64,000 bases of DNA from Lolium rigidum (lineage: Eukaryota; Streptophyta; Magnoliopsida; Poales; Poaceae), in NCBI RefSeq assembly GCF_022539505.1, contig NC_061510.1, positions 271,135,687 to 271,199,686 of the forward strand. Direction: 5' to 3'. The first letter of the stretch is position 1. Each line of letters opens with the position of its first letter. The translations under genes and the position numbers were made by a program. Shown here in pieces: positions 1 through 9,116 of this stretch. The notes beneath the pieces are model-generated. The model was not told where the DNA came from. It was given only the letters and a program-made list of their open reading frames with translations, and made no database searches.

Positions 1-271
1 GCATCTAAGACCCCGTTTCCACATATGGCTAGCCCATTGCAAATATTAGAGGAAAATAATACTCCATATGATCCATAATAAGTGTAAGGACCTTAGTACA
101 AAAGTTGTACTAACTTACTACTACATCTCCGACCTTACTATGGATCGGCGGGAGTAGCATTTACAGCTAAATCCTAAAGCTACACAACTGTAGCATCGAT
201 AATCAATCTCCCTTGAAGAATAATATATATTAACTTGTACACAATTTCTGCAGAAACTTCTATTTATGTCT
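1..271. other. intron or upstream sequence of the aspartic protease gene, nothing identified
   Basis: AT-rich sequence with no convincing coding signal. It lies upstream of a small hAT-like insertion and of the first visible exon at 505, so it is most simply intron of the same gene. The 5' exons carrying the first catalytic Asp motif must lie before the window. Confidence 0.4.
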
Positions 272-280
272 GCTGTGCAT

Positions 281-468
281 AGTGGTGGAGCTTGCCAGGA
301 AATATAGGGGGGCAAACCAGGGAAAAAAAATATGATATGGGGGTGCAAAAAGCTCAAATTTTTCTACTATAAGCTTTATATTTTTGTTTCCTTCACTATT
401 TTTCTAAAAGCTTGGGGGCGGGGGGGGGGGCAGTGCCCCCCCTGACTTCAACATAGCTACGCCAGTGG
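281..468. mobile_element. hAT-type MITE in an intron
   Basis: A 188-bp insertion is flanked by the direct repeat CTGTGCAT (273-280 and 469-476), the 8-bp target duplication expected of hAT elements; the match extends to 9 bp (GCTGTGCAT). The ends are imperfect inverted repeats of the TGGNGNAGC type. The interior holds a G/C homopolymer run near 415-440. No transposase is encoded, so it is non-autonomous. It ends 36 bp before the exon at 505, close enough to lie near that exon's splice acceptor and branch region. Confidence 0.7.
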
Positions 469-504
469 CTGTGCATATGCCCTAACTTGCTTGATCAAAT
501 GCAG

Positions 505-667
505 GGATTATTACAGAGTGAATTTAAAAAGCATGGCCGTAAATGGGCAAAGGGTCCCAATTGATAGCTCAGTGTTTAAACCATCAGCTGAAAAATTTAC
601 ATTTGTCGATACGGGAACGACACTGGTTTACCTCGCAGATGGGGCTTATGAGCCGTTTGTTAATGCA
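505..667 (+). CDS. aspartic protease exon with second catalytic Asp (DTGTT)
   Basis: The acceptor is GCAG at 501-504 and the donor is GTGAGT at 668. The first base completes a codon from the previous exon, then 54 codons read without a stop, from DYYRVNLKSMAVNGQ to YEPFVNA. The DTG motif at 608-616 is the catalytic Asp loop of the C-terminal lobe. The exon ends at phase 0, which matches the start of the exon at 1340. Confidence 0.85.
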
Positions 668-806
668 GTGAGTATACATCCTTCCTTCTTTCCCGTAACA
701 TGTAATTTGCATGTTTTCGCCTTTTCTCCCCGCCCACTGCTGGTTTACCTCGCAGATGGGGCTTATGAGCCGTTTGTTAATGCAGTGAGTATACATCCTT
801 CCTTCT
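624..806 (+). repeat. 66-bp tandem duplication of exon end plus splice donor
   Basis: Bases 624-689 (the last 44 coding bases of the exon, its GTGAGT donor and 22 intron bases) recur exactly at 741-806, period 117 bp. The second copy has no AG acceptor directly in front, so it is probably not a separate exon. It does provide a second donor that an extended exon reading through to 784 could use: the frame stays open from 505 past 784, which would insert extra residues. Confidence 0.85.
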
Positions 807-826
807 ACTATATCTTTGGAAGGACT

Positions 827-1152
827 AAAAAAAAAATGAAACAGTGTCTAGGAGGAACTAGAACACTATTGATATAGTAGAAGCGGAACTCGGCGTGACA
901 ATTCCAGTAATTCGTCTCTGACAGGGATCGAACTCTGATCGTTAGGGTGCGCCACTGCGACCCCAACCACTAGGCTAAGCTTACGTCGTCTTTAAAAATG
1001 AATTAGTGCTAGGAGGAACTAGACACTAAATGATATAGTAGAAGCGTGATCTCGGCGTGAGAATTCCAGAAATTCGTTCCTGACAGGATTCGAACTCTGG
1101 TCGCTGGGGTGCGCCACTGCGACCCCAACCACTGGGCTATGCCCACATCCTC
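827..1152 (-). mobile_element. tandem dimer of a tRNA-derived SINE (Au-like)
   Basis: Two related units of about 160 bp (roughly 827-991 and 992-1152) lie head to tail on the - strand. Each has a tRNA-type promoter: B box (reverse complement of GGATTCGAAC, 1086-1095; a variant at 924-933) and A box (reverse complement CCAACCACTGGGCTA at 1126-1140; variant at 963-977). The 3' end on + is an A run at 827-836, a T tail in element sense, as in Au-type grass SINEs. The pair is flanked by a 15-bp direct repeat, ATCTTTGGAAGGACT, at 812-826 and 1153-1167, the target duplication. One duplication around both units means they moved as a dimer, or the unit duplicated after insertion. Confidence 0.8.
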
Positions 1153-1339
1153 ATCTTTGGAAGGACTGACTGCCTAATCACCTCGAGAGTAATAAAATCA
1201 CAAACGGTGGGGAGTAGCCCCCGTCATTGTATAAAAAAGTATACATTATATATTCAGGTTTTTTTTGCTATAATAAGGAACACATGTCCTACCTTATTCT
1301 TTTTGGATGCAACAAAGAAAAAACTTATCATTTGTACAG

Positions 1340-1417
1340 ATAAAGGCTGCAATCCCTCCATCTGCACTCCCGATCATCAGTAGTAATGGTGATATTTTTT
1401 TTTATCACATCTACAAG
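1340..1417 (+). CDS. aspartic protease exon, second visible
   Basis: The acceptor is TACAG ending at 1339 and the donor is GTA at 1418. Twenty-six codons read IKAAIPPSALPIISSNGD and on to HIYK, matching the helix after the catalytic loop in the family (usual pattern AAVSPSVRSLVSKGNQC). The Helitron starts at 1421, three bases into the intron, so only GTA of the original donor stays on the left. The Helitron supplies TCC where the ancestral donor had TTT. Confidence 0.7.
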
Positions 1418-1420
1418 GTA

Positions 1421-3830
1421 TCCTATATAACTAAGAAGTTCATCCCCACTAACCTATTTCTCTCAACATGCAGCTATGCCACATCATCTTTCATGCCACC
1501 TCAGCTTTTTATGCCACGTCATCAATTGGTGTTACAGTGCGTTTCATTGTCTTCGCATTCTCTGCACGCATGTGCCCTCTTCTCTTCCTGTGCACCATTC
1601 ATTAATTTCCGGTGTTCATGGAGACCCATTTAATAGTCTTTGTGTCATGCGTCCTCTCCCCTTCCCATTCCGATTTTGATGTCTTCCTCCTCCATTTGCA
1701 ACTGCAGCAGCCTGTGTGTTTACTCCTTTACATTTCTTCACCAGATGAGGTCCGAGACCTTGGCGGTACCTTGCTACCCTGGAGTCCTAGACGAAGATGG
1801 ATGGCGCTGAGTCCGGTGTCATTTTCTACTAGCGCATGTCGGTAATGCTCTATGCCTGCAGTTGTAGAGGTCAAGATGATGGCCATCCATCGCCTCTTGA
1901 ATAAGCGGAGGAGCCATCTGCTTCCCTGCAATCATCCGCTGCAGCCGGCCGGCCGACATCGTACATCCATTGCTCCAGACCTCAAGTAGGAGTACATCTT
2001 TGAAACAAGCATCGTTAAATCTCTACCAGGCTAGGTGAATTCCCTCCACGACCTGTACATCTACCTAACCTGATGATGTGATTATTCATCCGCCTCTCCA
2101 GCCTCAACATGGTTTATTGCTACCTACTGATTCGATTTATTTTTGTACCAGACTGCTGCATATAGAATGTGTTTGGATCTATCGGAGGAACCCATTACAC
2201 TTTTTATCTACACATACAAGGCAACGTCATCAAACATAACATCGATATATTTTTTTACAACTGAAGCGTGCAGATCTTCTGCCTCCATATTGACATGGCC
2301 TGACCAGCCATTAGCAATTTTCTATTAGTTGGGTATTCAGGTATGTTTTCGCAAAACAAATGTACTTAGGTATGTAATTCTTCAATCCTTTCTCTGAAAA
2401 AATTAATTATCTAATCTTGCTTGAGTGATACTGAAGAAAATAATTGCTTTATCTTAGCCAGCGACCTCCATTTTCTTTCAGGCTTAGCAATATATTTTTC
2501 TTCGTCTGTTGTTTGCAGAAGGCATATGTCACCGATATATGAAAATAAGTTACTTCATATTTCTTCCAATTGATTGATGTCGCAGGAGCGATATCTCTGA
2601 CAACAGACAAAGAAAAATATAGTCAGAGATAAAGAGTCTGCATTTTGTTCTAATAGATTAGTATGAGGTTGGAACTAGCTTCTGCTGAACTATACTGGTG
2701 TTGTTTCATTTCCATTTAGGTTGTTATATGTCATTATTTCTGACATCAACCAAGACTTATATTTACTTCGTTGACGTGCTGTGCTTATTCATGGGTTATG
2801 CTTGGATTATCTCAGTTGAGTTTTGCGGGATGTGCTTTATAATCCAATCAAGAGATTTGATAAAGACAGATATCAGACTAGAATCCTTTTCATACTAATG
2901 ATATTTCATCCCCGGTTCAAGAACTATTATACTAGAAATACAAGAATAGATGCAGGTTATTGCCTAGGAGTTTTGATTTAACTTCTAGCGAATGTCCTGT
3001 GAAGTTTGTAGGCAGTGATCTTCAATTAACTATTGTACTAGAAATACAAGGATTAGTGTGAGCATGTATTCAGAAATTACAATTTGATAACAAATCATTA
3101 TTCAGTGGTTGATTTAGACAAAGGGCATTGTTTCCTTCAATAAATACTTCCAGGACTCGGAAAACGGAGAAGTTGGCACCAAAGGTTGCCAATGGAAATG
3201 GCAAGTGTTGCCAAATGGAAAACAAAAGAGGTACAATTCGCCTTTGATAGTTTCAAGCTCGGTATATTTCATATAATGATCAGTAATACCTACTTGCAGA
3301 CTGAAGTCTCTGTCTACCATGTGCTTTGATGTAGAGTACCATATTTATCGTCTGGCCTATTTCTAAATATTGTTCGCTGCAATATCAATAATGAATGTTG
3401 ACATGCATCTTTTATAAATCAAATAATCTACCGGTAATCAGGCATGCGGGTCCAAACTTTCATAGTGTGCCTATAGATGAAGTTAAAGAAAGCAACAGCC
3501 ATGCCGGTGTAAACATTTATCGCTTCTAAATACCATATTATTTTTCTAGGTTTTTTGGTTACCCAATTGCCATATCTAATCCTTTCTTCATAGTTAAAAA
3601 TTCAGTGCAAAAACATTTATGCGAGTGTCATCTTTTATTTATTTTACTTGAATCCAAATATCATCATGATGGTGCATTCTCATCACAGCTACCCATTTCT
3701 AATCTACAACATCTTTGTTAAGTTTTTCATGGAGCATTGATGTGATATAAGATGATTGCAAATGAGCATTTTTAACTTAAAAACATATATTTCTAAGAAT
3801 CCAGCAACAACGTGCGGGGTATCATCTAGT
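1421..3830 (+). mobile_element. non-autonomous Helitron
   Basis: The element starts TCCTATATAACTAAGAAGTT and ends ATCATCTAGT, the plant Helitron signature (5' TC, 3' CTRR). It sits between host A (1420) and T (3831) without a target duplication, as Helitrons do. A short GC-rich stem-like stretch (CAACGTGCGGGG) precedes the CTAGT end. At 2,410 bp it has no Rep/helicase ORF; the longest ORFs inside are about 60-110 codons and match nothing known to me. It lies inside a short intron of the protease gene, 3 bp after the donor. Confidence 0.8.
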
Positions 3831-3910
3831 TTTCCTATCTTTATGGAAAGATAGTTAACAACTCTTAACTATTGCACCAAATAATTTACACAACTTTAAT
3901 TTTTGTGCAT

Positions 3911-4003
3911 AATGGCTGTATTGACTCGTCATTTCCGTCTGTGGAATTAAATTTTGCGGGTGGTGCCAGAATGATGTTGCAACCACAGAATTTTCTTCGT
4001 TAT
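3911..4003 (+). CDS. aspartic protease exon, acceptor missing
   Basis: Thirty-one codons read NGCIDSSFPSVELNFAGGAR to NFLRY, a close match to the SVDSSFPTVSLYF-type segment of A1 proteases. The donor is GTAAGT at 4004. A stop in frame at 3866-3868 requires the exon to begin after it, yet bases 3869-3928 contain no AG. The pyrimidine-rich TTTAATTTTTGTGCAT leading to 3910 looks like an acceptor whose final AG is now AT. The start at 3911 is inferred from phase and alignment. Confidence 0.7.
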
Positions 4004-4082
4004 GTAAGTAACACAGACATCTGGTGTTGAACTACTCTGTAGTTTAATATTTGGTTAATCATTTCTAGTCTTTTATGTACAG

Positions 4083-4149
4083 ACTGAAGAATCGACATAT
4101 TGTCTTGCATGGGTTAAGAACACGGGTACACAAATAACTATACTTGGAG
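4083..4149 (+). CDS. aspartic protease exon (TILGD region)
   Basis: The acceptor is ACAG ending at 4082 and the donor is GTTAGT at 4150. It reads TEESTYCLAWVKNTGTQITILG plus one base, which completes the Asp codon of the conserved ILGD motif with the exon at 8485. The residues before ILGD are the usual beta strand of the C-terminal lobe. Confidence 0.85.
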
Positions 4150-4750
4150 GTTAGTCAACCGTCTCTTATTTACAAGATTTTAGCTGCTGAGTCGGTATAT
4201 TGGGTTTCCAAAATATATAAAATCTATTGTTTCGGCAATATTCTTACCAATTACTAGACCGTAAAGGCGGCCTTTTCTGCGCCCGCCCGTTTACGAAAAT
4301 AAAGGATTTAAATAATTGAGAAATTTTGAATAGTAATAACATATGATAAAAAACCTACGGTTCAAATTAATGTAAATATGTATATGTATATCAGCATTTG
4401 TATATTTCCTTAAAAATTCTAAAATATTTCATACAACCAATGGACACAATTATAATATGGCAAGTAAATACAGATTATGAAGACTACACCTTGAACATAG
4501 TAAATACTCATGATAAATGACCTTGAACTGGAAAATTTATATTATAAATTGCCGGTTATTCATAAAGAAAAAAGAACGTCACACGCGGCATCAGGAAACC
4601 ACATTCGAATGAGAAAATATCATAATCAAACTATGAAAATGAAAAATAATTTTCTATTTGGAAGTTATACCATGTAGAAAGAAACAAAGTCCAAAAGAAC
4701 ACAAATATACTAACACTCCCATAGTTCCTCAAGAACCTGAATGAAACTTA

Positions 4751-5558
4751 GGCCCCATTTGAAACACGGGATAGGAAACGGAGATATGTGAAAAACACAG
4801 GAATTGAGATGTCATACCCCAACAATCCTCTGTGGAAATCTAAAACACAGGAATGAAAAATGTAACCATTTGGATTGAAGCATAGGAAAAACATAGGCGG
4901 TGCCTGTCGGCTTGCCGGTTAGTTTAGAAACTCTTGTCATGAGCTGCGCCTGCTACCTTTGTTTCATCATTTTCATAGCTTATACAAGTAACTCTCGTGA
5001 TAAAACAGCATACAATATTTATTTTATTCATTGCCGGCTGTAGTGCTTATTGAAATGGATCCAAACTACAGGCGAAGATGAGTTCATGCTGTTTTATTTT
5101 GCTGACCATGAAAAGCACCGAAAAAAAAACAATGCATACATTCACTTGACAAAAAAAGCGACATATTTTTTGCAACAAATTGTGCTAATCGCAGATACCA
5201 AGAATAAAAAAACGGGCAAACAATTGTGCTAATCTTCGTTGCTCGGCCGCTACCGCTCCCAGTCTGCAGCGTTTTTTAAAAATTATTAGGGGGCTCTGCA
5301 GTGTTGGTAGGTAGGCTATATATGGCACTACATTTTGTTTGGTGCTGAGCAGGCCTACTGCCTTTTTTTTGGCGTGCAAGCGAGGGAAAGGAAGAGATCG
5401 AACAAAACATTTCTTTCCCTGTGAAATATCAAGCACAAGAATCAAATCATGTGGACCTTTCCTATTCCTACATTGCAAAGATCACAAAGGAAAATATTTC
5501 CTGTAGGATTCCTATCCTTTTGAAAATCCTATGAAAATACCGTGTTCCAAACGGGCCC
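4751..5558. mobile_element. non-autonomous PIF/Harbinger-type element
   Basis: The terminal inverted repeats are GGCCCCATTTGAAACACGG at the left and the complement of GGGCCCGTTTGGAACACGG at the right. Both sides carry the target trinucleotide TTA (4748-4750 and 5559-5561), the TWA preference of PIF/Harbinger. The 808-bp interior encodes no DDE transposase. It lies wholly inside the intron. Confidence 0.8.
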
Positions 5559-7799
5559 TTATTGCTTGCAACGTGCGGAGCAGCTATAGACATCATTCTA
5601 ACACAAGAAACAACACTATCATGCTTGGTGAAATTCATATGATACTCTTCAAGAGAAAATTACGGAAATTGATACCAGTGGCATTTTCAGCCTAGCCATT
5701 TACAAGAACACAATCTATCAGCATGTGATTCGAAAAATCAAAATGAGCACCAAAGATTCTTTTTCCCAAACATAATCTGCTATTATAGGTAGGACCAGTC
5801 AAGAAACTGTATTATCCACTTGAAACAGTCTCCATTCATTGTTGGACCCCTAAAATTATAACTTTTTTTGGAACGAACCCCTAGAATTATCAGTTAGTCA
5901 GAAAAATACAATCCAGATAGTGATGCATATTGGCAACCTTACTTGTTGCATATGCTAGCTATAACCTCTTTCTGTGAAGCCAAAGCAACAAATTTATAAT
6001 TTCATAGGACAAACCCGCCTAAGGTCATCGTTGGGAACCCCGTAGCAAATGATAAATTTAAATAGATGAGGTAGCATATCAGATTGAAATGATTTTTCGT
6101 GAGAAAAAAGTTATGAAACTCATATATCCACAAACAAAATATGCAAAACAAGAAAAGCATAAGAAAAGTACACATTGAAAATTAACGTAGTTTTGTTCTA
6201 GGCAGTGTACCGTGAATGTGCTCACAAAGTTGATGTCCTTGGGTATGAACCCTTCTCTTGTTAACTTATACTATTTGTATGGTAAGTTGCTGCAGCACGT
6301 TCACCGGACCAGAATATGTACAATTTAGACCGATACAGTCTTGTTGCACGGAGCGTCTGGTGTTTCCTGTTCATAGATAAGATAATAATAGATAAGAGAA
6401 AATAATGTATATTATACTGAAAATTCTTAAAAGAACCAAATAAGATATACTGACTAATGAAGATTAGGAAAATCCATTACCACAGAAAACTCACAAAGGC
6501 CCCTCCAGATGTTGCTATCTCATCTGAACAGAAAAACTATCATTATTTCATTGTTCCTTTTTTTTGAATGGTGCAATCTTTTCACTCTACATTATTTACT
6601 TCGACCAAAAACTATATATCAAGTTACTGATACACCAATATTTAAGCAAAAAAAAAGAGCCCCAGCATAACAAACAAACCAGGAGACCATGAGTTGTCTA
6701 ATTTATCTTTAGGACGTCAATATTAGAGAACTTCAGTGTTCAATTACAAAATCTTGTTACTATATCTCACATAAATTTTGAAAGAAAGATGAAAAAACAT
6801 TGATAATAAAAATATATCCTGGGCAATATCATGAAGAGAACGAATAATCTATCCTATTTTTAAGTTTCCTAAAAAAAAGGATCTCATCTTTATAAAGGGG
6901 GCAATTTTGTGAAGTGCAACATGCGCAATAATACGATGAGAGAAGGGCAAGCAGGAGCATGCCTACAACATCATATGGTTCACACTCGTTCCTTTTCACT
7001 GCACAAACAGAAATAATAATTAATACCATAACATGATGAGTACTGAGATTAGTTAACTGACCGTTGTCAAGGATAGAATCATAGGTAAAAACTAGTATTA
7101 TGTATGTTCCTTCGTTGCTTCCTCTCACCAAGCTCCTGGCAGCTACAAAATGCCCTATCAAAATTAATCAACGAATTAGAAGGAAAATGTTGTATACTGA
7201 GAAACAAAATGAAGTGTTATTACACAGGTTTAATCGGGTCTAAAACTTGATCTACCTAACAAATATCCCTATGGAAAGGGGGAGAGAACAAACACTCAAA
7301 ACAGAGAAAGCAGAATTGATTGGTCATGAGAGAAAAACATGGTAGGCTTCATACCTCCAAGGAGTGCAATGGGAAGTTGGAAACTGCTGTTGGTTTCCTT
7401 CAAATTATGCTCGAAAAGTGTTGGTTCCACAGATGCTATGACAATGACAGTGCACATGTTTAGTCGCATGTTTACATAATTAATTAAAGTTGAGGCTTAT
7501 ATTAATTAACAGCTATTGCAGGTTTAATTATTACTATTATCAGTTGCACAATTAACTTTATCTTGTAAGCCAAACCAAGATTGCACAATATGTATATGTT
7601 TTCAAATAGTATACTTTCTCAAAGTTAGAACAAAGACCACACAACAGTTTTATTAAAAAGGATCACAGAGAAAAAATACAATAGCCGAGCTTTGTATTTG
7701 CAGGTTGGTTAAAACATGAGATCTTACACCATCTCTTCTGCAGTTAAATTAAAATTGAAAAGAAAATCCGATTAACAAGTGCTGAATGGGTAACTTCTA

Positions 7800-7885
7800 A
7801 AAACTGATCTTCATGTGGCTATTACAACCCGTGTGCATCTATTGATGCAGAGGCTGGGGCTATGCTCCTTTATCGAAAAAAATAT
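7800..7885 (+). mobile_element. possible LINE 3' tail
   Basis: The segment GCAGAGGCTGGGGCTATGCT followed by CCTTTATCG and a short A run resembles the 3' ends seen on many grass L1-type retroposons. No ORF is attached. This is a short resemblance from memory of the family. Confidence 0.3.
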
Positions 7886-8084
7886 AGCTATTATACCGTG
7901 AATCATGAATTTCGCTCCATCAATTTCAAACATAGCAGTAATGATTATGTTTTCGTGAGCTTGAGAGAGTCCAAATCAGCTGTCACCACACGTGGAAATG
8001 GAACCAACAGAAGGATGTGTTCTAGTCACTCGTACTCAACCAATCTTGTTCATGTCTCTGCCCTCAGCTTCACGGCCTTTTTAC

Positions 8085-8395
8085 GGCTGGCCATAGTGCT
8101 AGTATTATAGCTACTATCATACATATTGGTTTCACAAAAATGCTGATGTGGCAGCTAATTAAGTAGGAGAGAGGAGATTAGAATAACATAGGTGGATACT
8201 ATATCATAGCGCATGTCACGAGAAAAGTTAATGCCAAATAAATCTTGTGCACACATTTGCATTGAGATTCTAAAAAATAATAAATATAGCATAATTATGA
8301 TACTACTTCATGATACTAACCACTATAGAGATAGTACCATACACAAGTATCATATGCATGATACTACAACATGATACTTACCACTATGGCCAGCC
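8085..8395. mobile_element. MITE with GGCTGGCCATAGTG inverted repeats
   Basis: The left end GGCTGGCCATAGTGCTAGTA and the complement of the right end (GGCTGGCCATAGTGGTAAGTA) are near-identical inverted repeats. The 311-bp interior is AT-rich with several ATGATACTA-type subrepeats and no ORF. The target duplication is unclear, so the superfamily (Harbinger/Tourist or other) is left open. It ends 90 bp before the exon at 8485. Confidence 0.65.
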
Positions 8396-8484
8396 TACTA
8401 CATATTTTGCATCTCTCCAAATCATTTCACTGTTTCTTAATGATGATGCATTAATGAATCTTATATCTTGTCTAATTGTCACAG

Positions 8485-8556
8485 ATATTGTGTTAGTCGA
8501 CAAGCTGATTGTCCACGACATGGAAAATAAGCGCCTCGGCTGGATGTCCTATGATT
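8485..8556 (+). CDS. aspartic protease exon (DIVLVDKLIVHDMENKRLGW)
   Basis: The acceptor is ACAG at 8481-8484 and the donor is GTAAGT at 8557. The first two bases finish the Asp of ILGD; the last base starts the Cys codon of YDC. The segment is the family's ...[21 protein letters not shown] strand, one of the best-conserved parts of these proteases. Confidence 0.9.
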
Positions 8557-8645
8557 GTAAGTTCAGACCTCCTTCTATTAGACAGGGATGTTCTTCTAAT
8601 TTAACCGTCAGTTTTTTAAGCACTTGGTATACGAATCTCTTTCAG

Positions 8646-8767
8646 GTTCTCGTCCTTTTAATGTGACTCCTGGCAAGAAAATTGCCAACTCAGGGCACGC
8701 ATCGCACATAATCTCAACACTTGGAGTTGTTGTCGTAATCATCAATTATATCATTTTGCATGGCTAG
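8646..8767 (+). CDS. aspartic protease last exon with hydrophobic tail
   Basis: The acceptor is TTCAG at 8641-8645. It reads (C)SRPFNVTPGKKIANSGHA and then a tail dominated by Ile, Leu and Val, ending HG and TAG at 8765. A terminal hydrophobic stretch of this size fits a GPI-anchor signal or membrane anchor, as in A36/A39-type plant aspartic proteases (inference). Confidence 0.8.
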
Positions 8768-9116
8768 TTGTAGTTGGCATATCTGCACCACAGTAGCAAA
8801 TAACAAGACTGGTTGCTATGGATTCTTAAAGCTACAGAACTCCAAAAGGGTTGCATGCCCGGATCTTTTGCTTTAACTGTAATAATAATTTGATTCATGT
8901 ACGAATGATCCTTGTTTCAAGGACTTGTTACTACTTTAATCAAGAACACATGTAGCTGCACTGCAATATTCCATGTGTCAGAACAGGAGAGATACAGCCG
9001 TTGAATCATCGAAGGAAACAAGGCAAATGTGTCATCCAAAGTTAGTGCAAGAAATCAATATTTTCTCCCTAAAATTTAGAGTCTGGATCGATTTGCAACA
9101 ATATTAAAAAAACGTT
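8768..9116 (+). other. 3' flank of the protease gene
   Basis: AT-rich sequence after the stop codon. AATAAT-type stretches near 8882 could serve in polyadenylation. No other gene is visible. Confidence 0.4.

Larger units (their letters stand above)
4150..8484 (+). other. 4.3-kb intron of the aspartic protease gene
   Basis: The intron runs from GTTAGT to an ACAG acceptor at 8484 and exactly restores the ILGD codon. It is AT-rich and contains a Harbinger-type element (4751-5558), a possible LINE tail near 7800-7885 and a MITE (8085-8395). The stretches 4150-4747 and 5562-7800 show no coding or repeat signal that I can name. Confidence 0.75.
505..8767 (+). pseudogene. A1-family aspartic protease gene, C-terminal half; probably degenerate
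   Basis: Six exons on + join in phase into about 200 residues of a pepsin-family (A1) plant aspartic protease, of the atypical type with a C-terminal hydrophobic tail (Arabidopsis A36/A39-like). Exons: 505-667, 1340-1417, 3911-4003, 4083-4149, 8485-8556, 8646-8767. Visible family marks are the second catalytic motif DTGTT at 608, a SSFPSVELNFAGG-type segment, TILGDIVLVDK across the 4149/8485 junction, and GWMSYDC across 8556/8646. The enzyme would cut peptides in the secretory path or at the cell surface; the hydrophobic C-terminus suggests a GPI or membrane anchor (inference). Exons 5' of 505, including the first catalytic Asp, are outside the window. Against function: no AG exists in the 60 bases before the exon at 3911, and the first exon is partly duplicated. 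Coding phase is otherwise intact, so the damage looks recent. Confidence 0.8.

Noticed and set aside
870..1140. tRNA genes on -
   Set aside because: A and B boxes are present but there is no cloverleaf with an anticodon arm and no acceptor pairing. The context, with tail and 15-bp target duplication, shows a SINE.
6829..7161. 110-codon ORF on - in the intron
   Set aside because: No family resemblance; it sits in AT-rich intron sequence with no supporting signals.
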